Shown: positions 19,101 through 29,600 of the stretch, in pieces
Position numbering within the stretch: position 1 is the stretch's first letter
Layout: each line of letters begins with the position of its first letter
Origin: Musa acuminata AAA Group
Taxonomy: Eukaryota > Streptophyta > Magnoliopsida > Zingiberales > Musaceae
Assembly (NCBI RefSeq): GCF_036884655.1
Contig: NC_088335.1
Span: 40,544,501 to 40,608,500, forward strand
Direction: 5' to 3'
Length of the DNA stretch: 64,000 nucleotides
Translations under genes and position numbers: made by a program
Notes under the pieces: model-generated
Database searches by the model: none
Seen by the model: the letters and a program-made list of their open reading frames with translations, nothing else
What the model was told of the DNA's origin: nothing

Positions 19101-19805
19101 GACAAACCGAAGGAATGGGTCAAATGGCTTCCCTGGGCAGAGTGGTGGTATAATACCTCTTACCATTCTTCTATTAAAATGACTCCATTTGAAGCAGTTT
19201 ATGGCCAACCCCCACCTACAATTACAAAGTATGTACCTGGTTCTTCTAAAGTTGATCAAGTGGACAAGGAATTGATGGATAGAAATAAGATTATTCAGCT
19301 TTTAAAGGATAACCTCACAGCCGCACAAGCAAGAATGAAACAACAAGCTGATAAACACCGAAGTGAACGAGAATTTACTGTAGGTAATTGGGTTTTCCTT
19401 CGTCTTCAACCCTACAAGCAAACTTCCATAAAGGTCCGATCTTCCATGAAGCTATCTCCTCGGTTTTTTGGGCCTTATAAGGTATTAGAACGCATTGGAC
19501 CAGTGGCCTACCGCTTGGATTTGCTTGCTAGCTCTAAACTGCATCCAGTCTTTCATGTTGCATGCCTTAAAAGGAAATTGGGTGACGATGCAATAGTGCA
19601 ATGCCACTTGGCAGACACTTCTACTACTGGGGAAGTTCAAGCTCAACCACAAGTCATACTTGATCGACGAGTTGTAATGTACCGCAGACATCCTGTAATT
19701 GAAGTGCTGGTGCAATGGGCCAACTTACCAAAGGAAGATGCCACTTGGGAGTCCTACAACATGCTAAATGAGAAGTTTCCAGAACTTGATGCTGCTCAGC
19801 CTTGA
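16137..19805 (+). CDS. pol: Chromovirus pol: zinc knuckle, protease, RT, RNase H, integrase, chromodomain
   Basis: A 1222-residue open frame; the first ATG is inside gag, so the natural protein is a gag-pol product. In order: a CWHC...HRC zinc knuckle (residues 56-69); a retropepsin whose active site reads DTS (137-139) where DTG is normal; reverse transcriptase with [24 protein letters not shown] and FFDD (aspartates 474 and 475); RNase H with ESDASGAGIGAV (D620); an HHCC integrase with catalytic D877, D937 and E973, the last two separated by the usual 35 residues; and a C-terminal chromodomain (about 1170-1217, with VQWANLPKEDATWES). Chromodomains steer integration to marked chromatin. The enzyme half is unbroken, but the missing protease glycine and broken gag argue against activity. 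Confidence 0.93.
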   Translation: MHAYMKKKISVEYRRNRGANKQVISRQPTSSTPSRNYNTSRLTQEELKERLAKGLCWHCDEKWSKEHRCKQGRLLMIEPIEEEPEVEVSDSDHEEVEINDDVEAVTHTVHALAGYSNPQTMKIEGTLKHQSVTILIDTSSTNNFMDRKITARLAYHIECCDKFEVKVADGRILTCDSKCSKIKLILQGQELFMDFFLLPLEDYEVVLGIEWLSTLGDVSWNFSKLIMKFFINGRQMTLKGRREDKVTTITSHRMERVLRKTHTGFLVQLHNIEKEMTVNIPAGNIESLLTEFANIFAEPHGLPPLRCHDHRIPLLPEKAPTNVRPYRYPHFQKAEIERIVIEMLKTGVIRASVSPYSSPVLLVRKKDGSWRMCVDYRALNNITVKDKYPILVVDELLDELGGAQVFTKLDLRSGYHQIRVHKGDVQKTTFRTHNGHYEFLVMPFGLTNAPSTFQSLMNDIFRAHLRKFVLVFFDDILIYSHSLESHLLHLRTVFNILREHGLFVKKSKCSFEQPEVEYLGHIISQKGVAVDPSKIQMMTDWPIPKSIKALRGFLGLTGYYRKFVKNYGKISTPLTSLLKKNAFRWSEEATQAFQFLKTAMSTTPVLALPDFNKMFVIESDASGAGIGAVLMQEGWPITYASKALSPSHLSLSIYDKEMLAIIHTVTKWRPYLIGRRFQIRTNHKSLKYFLEQKISSPEQQKWVTKLLGFDYEIIYKKGSENLVADALSRLPEQAELVAISIPICKTLEVIRKEWSNNPEIQNIIKKLEEAPGSVSNYSWDSMDLRYKGRIVVAPHSSCQAIILKEFHSSPIAGHSGFLRTYKRVRQLFYWKGMKNFIKKFVTECDVCQRHKSETIATPGLLQPLPIPDGTWTDISMDFIDSLPSSQGKSTILVVVDRLTKYTHFCALRHPYTAASAARTFVENIAKLHGSPRSIVSDRDKIFTSSFWIELFHLQGTQLNMSTAYHPQIDGQTEVVNRCLENYLRCFISDKPKEWVKWLPWAEWWYNTSYHSSIKMTPFEAVYGQPPPTITKYVPGSSKVDQVDKELMDRNKIIQLLKDNLTAAQARMKQQADKHRSEREFTVGNWVFLRLQPYKQTSIKVRSSMKLSPRFFGPYKVLERIGPVAYRLDLLASSKLHPVFHVACLKRKLGDDAIVQCHLADTSTTGEVQAQPQVILDRRVVMYRRHPVIEVLVQWANLPKEDATWESYNMLNEKFPELDAAQP

Positions 19806-19820
19806 GGACAAGGCTGAATT

Positions 19821-19834
19821 GAAGGAGGCGGGAT
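19821..19834 (+). other. Polypurine tract of the chromovirus
   Basis: GAAGGAGGCGGGAT lies directly before the 3' LTR and 16 bases after the pol stop, the expected plus-strand priming site. Confidence 0.82.
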
Positions 19835-20130
19835 TGTTAGGATCCTTTTATTTTTCCTTTTATTTTCTGTGCTTTTCTTTTATTTTCTACGTATTTATTA
19901 AGTCTGTTTAGTTTAGCTAAAGTCGGAACTCTATAAATAGAGATGTAACTGCTTCTTTTCAATTATCTATGACAAATACTATTTTGTCTTTTGACAAACC
20001 CTAGGAGGTCGATCCCCTCGAAGCGATCAAGGAGGGCCGATCCCCTCGAAGAGATCAAGGAAGTCGATCCCCTCGAAGTGATCATCCCCTTCTCTTCTTC
20101 TTTTTACGATAAGACTTTAGGGTCTTATCA
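19835..20130 (+). repeat. 3' LTR of the chromovirus
   Basis: TGTTAGGATCC to GGGTCTTATCA, 296 bp, same length as the 5' LTR with about eight substitutions. It is followed by the TSD GGATC at 20131-20135. Confidence 0.93.
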
Positions 20131-20670
20131 GGATCTGCCCTATCTGTCTCGACTTCCCAAAGTGGGCATGTAAGACCCACACCTTATTGATATCATAGTT
20201 GAAGAAATCATGCCTCACATTAATGATTGGCAACATGCCCTAGCTTCCCTAGTGGCCTCGTAGCTGACATCTCAACAGAAGTCATGCCTTCGCATTAATG
20301 ACTAATAACATAACTTGGCTTCACCAGCCTTCCCTTCCAGATGGCCGATAGAAGGACCACTCCCTACCTAACCTAAAACAATAAGGGAGTCAGCCTAGAG
20401 GCATCCCAACGGTCCGTCCAAAGTGCTAGTAGACACATTCCAACAAGTCACCCTCGTTAATACCTCCACCATATAAGATAATGGGGGCCTTGGCTAACAC
20501 ACGTTTAGATTACTCAGTGTCAAAGTATAAAAGCTAAGCCCTATACCAAGATGGGGGGAGGGGGTTGGACAAGAAATCCTCTATTCTCTCATTTACACTA
20601 CTCATATTATTATCTTTCTCTCTCTTCATCTTTCGTTAACTTAAGCATCAAATGGGTTAAGCAATGATGC
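20131..20670 (+). repeat. LTR-like DNA of the Tat-type element interrupted by the chromovirus
   Basis: The sequence continues the DNA seen before 14347. It contains a promoter-like GTATAAAAGC at about 20525, a G-run, then a CT-rich segment (CTTTCTCTCTCTTCATC) and AACTTAAGCATC, which resembles the R-U5 end of Tat/Retand-type LTRs. No gene is visible. The right boundary is not fixed because no terminal CA plus TSD could be paired. Confidence 0.5.
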
Positions 20671-21180
20671 GCTCAGCACAGACCAATTGTATAGAACCCT
20701 TGATGCCATCCAAATATGTGGCCAGGAGGCGGTTCAATAGCCAGGAGAATCCATCTCTTGTATCCGGTTTCATCGTACCAAGATCAGGTTGCTCTCAACG
20801 AACCACCTCGCTAACGGGATCTCTACACCGATTGACTATATTAACTCCCCTCGTTAGTACAAATAATTCATCGAACCATATCTTGGACAGTGAACCAAAC
20901 GGGTCGATCCACCCGTTGACAGTCTCTATATCTCAACACTAAACCGCCTGTCGAACTGAATTGTTTATAGACCGTCCGTTCAATTAAACTCTCCGGTCGG
21001 GGCCGGTCTCCGACTCGGTATCGGTCTACTTGAACCCCTGAGACACCAGGCCACGCCCTCCCTTCTATATCCTCGATTACTTCGTAGCGAAGTCGTCTTC
21101 CTCTTTCGAATCCCCTCGGTTTCTCCGTCTCTTGTGAGGTTTCCATCTCTTGCCCCAAATTGTTATGCTGTTTCTCCTAT
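20671..21180 (+). promoter_or_regulatory. Probable promoter and 5' untranslated start of UFD1
   Basis: The composition changes here from repeat DNA to a more even, pyrimidine-rich sequence with CTATATCC (about 21065) followed by CT-rich tracts (TCTTCCTCTTTCGAATCCCC, TTTCTCCGTCTCTTG). A possible first splice donor is at 21139. The distance to the nearest coding exon is several kb. This is an inference from composition and position; no transcript evidence is available. Confidence 0.4.
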
Positions 21181-23427
21181 TAATTTTCTATTTGTTCTTT
21201 ATATTATTTGCATCCTTGATTTCAGTTACATCGAACCGTAGAGATGGAAATTTTAGGTTTTTTTTATCGCTAGTCTCCTCTAAAAGATCACATATTTGAC
21301 TGAAATTTAGGAGCTTTTTTGCTAAATTTTTATTTTTTTACTTAGGGCAAAGCATCGGTAGATATATTTCCATGTCGGGATAAACTAATTGTAGATGAAA
21401 GTGATTCAAGTGGAAATCTAATTAAGAAGCACGAAACTACGATTACGTTGAAGATAAAACGAAAATATGATGTAGGTGGATAGATTTTATGCTTGATGGA
21501 TGTCTTTTTGGTCATCTGGATTAGTAGGATCTCAGAATCTTACCCGGCTGTCAGTACTGGACAATGTCATGCCAATACAAAGTGCCAATGTGCTGATGAT
21601 CTGCAGTGTTTCTCCTCTCGAGTGCTTGAGAAGGAAGAAAGTATCTTTCATACATGGAACTGGGGAAGATAGCTGGGAAGAACAAGGAGAAGTCTTTCTA
21701 TCCCGGTGAGTTAGGTAGAATGTAATTGTCTGCAGGAGAAGTCCTTTTGGGGCATGTTTTTCCTGGCCAATTGAGCAAGCAATGGAACATAGCAAACTAT
21801 ACTTCAACCAGTAGCTATCATGGTGGAGTAGGGTAGAGAGGAGCAGTTTCTGTTAGGCTAGCTATCATCTGGCTGACTTGGTGATCGACTGTTAAATGGT
21901 CAGTAAGGCCCTTGTGAGCATCCCATCAATGGTTTATGTGTTAGGGCATGCCGGCATGGTCACTATGATTTGAAATTTGGGTAATATGATAAATTACATA
22001 GTCCAAGGGAAAGTAGATCATATGGTCATCCAGATTATGGTGTCTGTATATTCCTTGTGGAGAATTCTAATTGTAAAAATATAAGTTCCATGGGAGGTCT
22101 CCATATAGATATGTTTATCCAAGTAATTTTTTATCTGAAATTGTGCTATTCTTGGCCTCTGCAATATGGTTTTAGCTTGACCTATACAATAATGTTTTGG
22201 AGGAACTAAGGATAAGTATCAGTTAGATGAGCACAATTGCAATTGTCCTAGTTGATATTGACAATATTCCTCAAATTTGCTTATTTTGGCTGTGTTTCAT
22301 AATATTGTGCTCAACATTCACTGAGAAAAAAAAATCTAGGATCATTAAAGGGTTAGTGGTCTTAGTTTCATATTTCTGATCGTTCTTTCAAGATAAAGAT
22401 GGCTAATCTTGAGGGCTCTGCATGCTAGAAAAATAATTTGGCTGATGGAAATTAAACCTGAGGCCAACCAAGAGAAACCTATGTGTTTGGGTTGTTTGTG
22501 GTTATTGAGATATACTAGCTGGAAAGCATATAAAGTTGTGGAGAAAGAGAGTTGGACTTTTGTTTCTTTATTGGCTAACTTCAGTTTAGGATTACATTAG
22601 GTAAAATAGATCTAATTGGATATTGTATTTGGCTTGAATTGGATATTGTGATGACAAATCAAGTTGAGGAGAGTAGATTGGATTGAGGCACCCAATTAGG
22701 TCAAAGTTCAATTTTAAAGAAGTCAAATTTAGTCTGGTTGTGCGGTGTATCACTAAAGAAGATATTACTCAAGTCAATGGATTGAAGATAGAAAATGGGG
22801 ATTATACTAATAAGTCATATACAACAGATCACCCCTACAAAAATGTAAAACAGCAAGATACACTTCTAGTCATAGAGCTCTTAGGTTGAAATTAACTGAT
22901 TCTCATGATATATTTTTTATTACAACATTAGTAATTTAGACATGTATCATTTACCAAATAAGGGTCCACCTTATAGGCTGTAAAGAGACCTGATGCGATC
23001 AATGTCTTTTCTTTCCTGTTTTGTATTATAAACCTATGTAGATAAGCTATGAGTTCTATGGTTAATTAAGACTTCTGTTTGACCTAACTTTGAGTTTACA
23101 ACTCAAGTTGCAGTTAAATTATTAACTTATTTGGTTGTGTAAAGCAACCACTAGGATTATGGTTGGAAGTTATCACAAATTTCGAACAAAATATGGAAGC
23201 ATCATACAAACCAAGCAAACACCATATTGGCATTGGAGGCTCAAACCTATCTGAATAACACAGTGTTTTGTATCCAATTAAAAGATTAGGAATAATTGCT
23301 GATAGTCTTTTTTTAATCAACTTTCAAAATGAAAAATGACTTCTTTCTTGATATAGAAGTTAGAGTTGCTTCTTAACTAGTGTGTTTCTATTGCGAAAGC
23401 TGCATACAATCCATATTGTCATCCAAG

Positions 23428-23477
<50 letters not shown>

Positions 23478-23596
23478 CCAACTTATTATCATATATTGGT
23501 ATCCATGGTGATTATTATTTGTTAACTTCTTTGTGAAGTTCAAGTATCATAATTAGCTCCCATCGTAATGCTATTTTGATTCAATGGTTTTTTCAG
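21181..23596 (+). other. Probable 5' untranslated intron of UFD1
   Basis: AT-rich DNA with no supported coding region; the short open frames have no family signature. It includes a dinucleotide run at 23429-23474. I read it as intron 1 of UFD1, ending at the TTTTTTCAG acceptor at 23596. Confidence 0.4.
23429..23474. repeat. (TA)23 microsatellite
   Basis: An uninterrupted TA run of 46 bases in the 5' part of the UFD1 gene. Confidence 0.95.
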
Positions 23597-23632
23597 GATA
23601 TCTGAAGAGCGAACTACTTGGATCTAAGCAAA

Positions 23633-26600
23633 ATGGTACATACAAGAGGAAATTTCAGAGCTTTAAATTTTGATAACTTTTTCTATTAGAGCTTTTCATT
23701 ATGAACTTGCATGCATGTTGCCTAAGCTTCTCTGTGTAGATTCTGAACTTTTGACATAGCATCTCTATTGTCAATTACTTTAAGCTTCCCTAAGTAATAC
23801 TTAGACTTTGTACATGTCATCTGGTTGGTTGTTGGATGCTGAAGGATGGATGTAGACAAGTTTATCGTGTGTTGGATATTTATGGTGCAACAAGAACATC
23901 CTTTTCACCTCCAAGCAAGTGTCTCGCATGCCAGCACATTACAACATGGGGAACATGTCAGCTGAATCAACCCAAGTAACAATAAGAAGGCTTGGGTGTG
24001 CTGGTGTACCTTGGGTACATCACCAGCCTCTGTCGTGGTTTTGTGATGGCACAATATTGAATGATTGGTATGCAAGCACTACGGCATCAGATAAGGGCAT
24101 AGCAATATCCAGTTGCATATGCAAAAAATAAATTGGTACTCATCTAAATGAATAGGATTCTGTGAGTAAACTTTTAGATCATTTCTAGTATGATATGATG
24201 AACAAGGAAATCATCAAACAAACTATGATCAGATTTAAAATATAATTGAAAGCAAGTCATAAAAGGTATAAACATTGTAATCAACATTCAATGAATGAGA
24301 AGAGGTGGTCGAGTATCAGTGGAAGAGAAAGTATAAAGAAAGCCAGAGAACGTTAACAAAGAGGAGATGTAGAGAAGAGGAATAATGAGAGGTAGAAGTG
24401 GATTTGGTGTGGTCAGTCAATAAAGCTTTGAAAGAGGAAGAAGGGAAGGCATAGGTTAAGGTAGATGCTTGGAAGGACTATGTGGGAGAGAAAGGCACAT
24501 GCTGGATTCATGATGTAACTTAATAGCAACCTCTATTGTTTCATTCATTGTAATACATGTTTTCATGTCAAGGCAGTGAAACTAGGGTTTAATGCATTCA
24601 TTAGGTTCAACAAGTTTCCAATATTATAGCAATTCATTAATTACAGGTGCAAAGTCCCTGTGATTCAGAATATTTTTGTCAAAAAGGAAAAATTAAAATA
24701 GTTTGATGTAATCCAATTAAAATCTAATAAAAAATAAAAAAGACACTGTCTAGGAAATATTGAAAGAATGAGACCTCAGTTACTGCTTTTTGCCTAAGGA
24801 AGTCATCATCTAGGCGATATTGAAGGGGTTTTGGACCAATGCCAAGTGACTTGTCCTCTTGATTTGAGTGGAAGGCGAGTCTACAGAACCAATGCTTCTA
24901 AGATTAACTTTAAAATCTTGATATGAAATTTACAGTAAATACTAATTTAGATTTCATGTGTAATCCTGGTCTCTAATCTCTGATCTAAAATTATTCATAG
25001 TATTTTGATTGTTTTTCTTTATCTTTATATGGACAAGCAAAGTGCCCTAATGATTCCATTCCATTAGATTATTTGTTTCAAATCAATTTAGATAGTTTTT
25101 AAAAATAATTATAACTAGATTTGTCAAATTTATGAGATCGAAATAGGGGAAAACTTATTAATCCCGAGAGATTCAAGTGGGTCTTTACATGGCAATACAA
25201 CTTCCCTTTCAAAATATATGCTTTCTCTATGATTTTAATATTTCTCACTATGATTATAGAAGTTTATTTATTTTTTCTGAATTTCAGTATCAGAACATTT
25301 CCATTTAGAAGTGTAGTAAGCTATGTTTAAGAACTAACATCTACCGTGAATCATGGTTTACTAATTGCACACATATTAAAATCTGGTCGATGGGGATGCA
25401 TCCAGAATTAATAACCTAAAACTAAGTAATTTTCTTTGTTTGTTACATATGAAGCACAAAATTCATGCTTGTAGGATTTGGTCAACTATTTGCGTCATTA
25501 ATTAACATGGTATATTTGGGAAACATGAAAGGTTGAGATTTTTTAGGAAAGAAGAAAAATATCAGCTAAAATATGAAGATGGAGTTGGTACCTTGAATTT
25601 TTTACGATTCACTAATTATGAGTGAGTGCCCCATCTCAGAAAAACTGTCCAATGGCTCCACTCTAAATCATAGTGGTAGTCCACATTGACAAAAGCAACT
25701 CTACTGTATTTGCCTCCAATCCTGATCAATGTTCTATGGTCTTTTTGCCAAGTTCTCACATTACAATTCATGGTTCAATGCTAACTACCATAAATGAGAA
25801 AATTCTTGCTGATCTAGAATTAACTCATTATCAGCAAAAGAGTATGCGTATGTATTTGCCATTAGTAAAGTCTACCCCACAAGTAACCAAAAAAATCAAC
25901 ATGCATCTCTCTGAACTTATAAAAATGGCTAAGGAACAATTAGAAGTCTGACTTTCTGATGAAAGATTCAAACTTTCCCTAGGATATTTTGCCAATAGGA
26001 TCCCTCATTGTAGCACTCCTGCTAGATTAACCAGGTACAACTCCATTGCTATTGTCGTGTTTGTACTGAGACGTATTAAGTCATATCTCTCTCCCCTGCT
26101 CGTTCATCTAATAGTGCTTCATACATACATGAATTTGTATAGCGAGCTGGGATCATCATCAGCATCTTCCCTGTATCTCGTACTCATCATGGACAGGTTA
26201 CTCGGTTGCCGACCTATTTAGTTCTTCCCTGTGCTTATTGCTTAAGCTTTAGGCTTTAGGCTTTTCACTGATCCATTTCAATATTGAGAGTTTGTCTGAT
26301 CTTTTGAGGGACATTTGTAAACTTGACGATGTTAGGAAATCTACTGATTAATATTACTCCAGTCTTATTATTCCTCTAATGCGACTGTGTTGATTATTGT
26401 TGGAGGTTTTCCTGACAAATAGTTTTACTTAATCATGGAGGTTGAATCACTTGTTTCGAACGTCTTGCAGCACCAATTATCCCCAGATTGCTGTAGAGAT
26501 ATGTTCTATAGTCGGTTGCATCTTTATCTCCTGTTGCATGCTCATTACTTATTCTGGTGATTAATATTGCCATTGCCCATTATTTCTGCATTCTTTTCAT

Positions 26601-29600
26601 TTTAAGTTTATTGTTCTATGACCTGGTCATTTACTTAATTGATTTACAGTTAATTCTTTAACATTTCTTTTGTTTTTTGTATCAGTTCTTTGAAGGATTT
26701 GGTTATCATGGAAATTCATTTGAGCAGACTTACCGTTGTTACCCTGCTTCTTTCATTGACAAGGTTTGAGGTCCTTTCTTCTAATAATTATTTTCTTATT
26801 CTTCCTAAACAAATAAAATTGTTCAAAGTCCTCAAATAGAAGAACCATGTCATTTGACTATCATTTATTTTTTTGTGAACAGTCATAAGACACTTTTTGT
26901 GGAAGTGATATTCCCTGTTTTCTAACATGTAGAGGCTGCCTGTTGAGAAGATGATTTAACTAAGTGTTTACATTTTTTCTGTTAAGGAGTACTGATATTC
27001 TGTTTCTCTCTGCAGCCACAGCTGGAAATTGGTGATAAAAGTAATTCACTCGTGACTTTGCTCTCTATTGAACTATTTGTTGTTCGTTTATGCACTATTA
27101 ACTAAAATAATCTTTTGGGCTTTTTGTTCTTTCAGTTATAATGCCTCCCTCTGCTCTTGATCGTCTTGGTTAGTTGAACTATTTTCCTTTCATTTAATCT
27201 CTTTTTACATAATATGGTAAAATGCACTTATTGCTTCTGCAACAGCTTGTTTTCATTGTCTAGTGGGTGATCTGTGGTGGTACTAATCACCAGATATATC
27301 ATGCTGATATTTGTACTCTGCAGCTTCTCTACACATCGATTACCCAATGTTATTTGAGCTGCGTAGTGTTGAAACCGAGCGAGTTTCACATTGTGGTGTT
27401 CTAGAGTTTATTGCCGAAGAAGGCATGATTTACATGCCGTATTGGGTAGGCAGTACTGAGAATATTTTCTTGGTTTATTTTCTTTTAATTTATATATTTT
27501 TAATTCTGTTTCTGCTGAATGTGAAGTCTGTTATCTAATGTGCTCCTCATTTTTCAGATGATGCAAAACTTACTTGTACAAGAGGGGGATATAGTTCGTG
27601 TTAAAAATGCCACGCTTCCCAAGGGTACATATGTGAAGCTACAGCCACATACAAAGGACTTTTTGGATATCTCAAACCCCAAGGCCATGTTAGTGAACTT
27701 TTTGATGCATTGTTAATTCAACCAAAGGCTCCATCATCCCTTCTGCATTTGCTTTAACATGGATGTCTTTTGGTAATATGAATAATTTGCTACAGTAAGG
27801 CCACTAACAAGATGTTCTTGAAAATTTGCAGTTTGGAAACAACTTTAAGGAATTTTTCATGTTTAACAACTGGTGACAGTATCATGGTAGCATATAACAA
27901 CAAGAAGTACTACATAGATATTGTGGAAACAAAGCCCTCTTCTGCAGTTAGCATTATTGAGACAGACTGTGAGGTTGACTTTGCACCACCACTTGATTAT
28001 AAAGAGCCTGAACGTCCACAAACTTCTGCACCTATGATCAAAGCACCAGTTCAAGGTTTCAATGCACACTATCCTTTGTTCTTCCCATCTTAAGAAATCG
28101 TATTCTCTTTATTTTTTTTGCCAGATTTCTCCAGATTTGCAGTGTTCTTTGCTTAAAAGTTTCTTGATGGGTGGTTTTATCATATTTTAGCTATTTCAGT
28201 ATTTTAATGTAAGTGCTTAATATGCTTTCTTTTTAATTATCATAGTCTTCCTAGATTTGTGCTGCTTTATAATCAATTGTATGTAAACCTTGGTTCTTAG
28301 TAAATATTGTACAGTAGCAATGGGCCTGCAAATTGTATACATAGGTGCATGGCCAAACTACCAGACAATCTGCATAGGCATGCTTCATTCTAGGCCTTGA
28401 CATGAGAGATTTCCTTGTTTTTCTCCCTTTTTTTCCCCTATCCATTGTATCTTGGTTGAAGTTTGATAACAGTCTTGTTTGCTCTCTTTTTTTGCTTTCC
28501 AATTCCTCCAGCACTTCTGGTTGTACCATTTGACAATACAGCACCACATGTAGAGCATTTTGTTCCAGTTGCAGGCCGGCACACTTTCTGTGACCAATAC
28601 TTAATCCTTGTGTTAAAAAATGGTGGGAAATTTGTTCTGGTGATATCCATATCAGCTGCTCACATTATTGCCCATACTCTTGTATTCTCAATTTTTGTGC
28701 CCATACTGTCTACAGTTAGGTGTCTTGGACATTAGTCTATATAAAATGCTTCAAGGGTTAAAATCTTAGCGGCTAGATCAGTATTGTAACAGTACTGTAC
28801 AATATACTGAATATTATTGCAAGGTGTTACTGGTGAGAACAAGAGAGAGAGAGAGAGAGAGAGAGTGAGGGAGAGGAGATGGGGGAAGAAGAGGAGGTGG
28901 TGGTGAAGGAGAAGAGGAGGTGGTGACAGTGGGGTAGATGAAGGAGAAGAGGAGAAGAAGAAAAGGTGGCTGAAGACGAGAAGGCATCAATGGAGACTAG
29001 AGAGTAAGAGAGAGAAAGAAAAAAGGATAAGAGCATAAGACAACTATCAATAGCTGTCAACAAACTGAAAAAACAGTTATTTGGTACCAATACCTGGCAG
29101 TAGGCTTACCACCCATTAAGCTTGGTGATAGATCTGGTACAGTGAGCTTACTAGGCAGTAAGCTCGATTTCAAACGGACAAAATTGCTGCAATTTGTGTA
29201 CGAGTGAGTCATCATATCAGTAAATACAAAACAATATTTGAAACTTTTAAGTTTAAACCATGGTATGCATACTCTGTCCATTTTTATCCACAGATATTCC
29301 TTTCTTGGCATGGCATAAAGTCTTTAATATAAAAATACATCAAAAAATTTACTATTTTGTTAGGCTACAGTGTAAATTGGCAAACTGTCTTAAACGATAT
29401 TCAAAATAATTCCACATTTTTAGTACAAGAATACTTATCTATCTGGGTTTTTTTGGAGCAGGCATTTCTGATTTGCCTGGAAATGCATGCTTCTTTTGAG
29501 TTGCGAACTATTGTGCTTGTAAGTTTGTGTGCTGGAATCCTGCTTGCCAGCATTTTTTTCAGTATTCTAGAAACCTGCGTGCTAAATGTTGGGATTCTAG

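Larger units (their letters stand above)
14348..20130 (+). mobile_element. Complete Ty3/gypsy chromovirus (Reina- or Galadriel-like), TSD GGATC
   Basis: The 5783-bp element has 296-bp LTRs at both ends, a primer site, a GC-rich leader, gag, a long pol open frame ending in a chromodomain, and a polypurine tract. The 5-bp duplication GGATC is at 14343-14347 and 20131-20135. The LTRs are the same length and differ at about eight positions by my count (about 2.7%). It is nested in a Tat-like LTR. Two stop codons and a frame change in gag, plus a changed protease motif, make it defective despite an intact reverse transcriptase, RNase H and integrase. Confidence 0.95.

Noticed and set aside
21500..21709. 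69-codon open frame considered as a UFD1 upstream exon
   Set aside because: It has no similarity to UFD1 N-termini, and no phase-compatible splice to the FFEGFGYHG exon gives a known start.
28438..28650. Short minus-strand frames with a C-x2-C pair near 28560-28580
   Set aside because: Only one cysteine pair is present, frames overlap each other, and the place is inside the UFD1 intron with no promoter or splice context.
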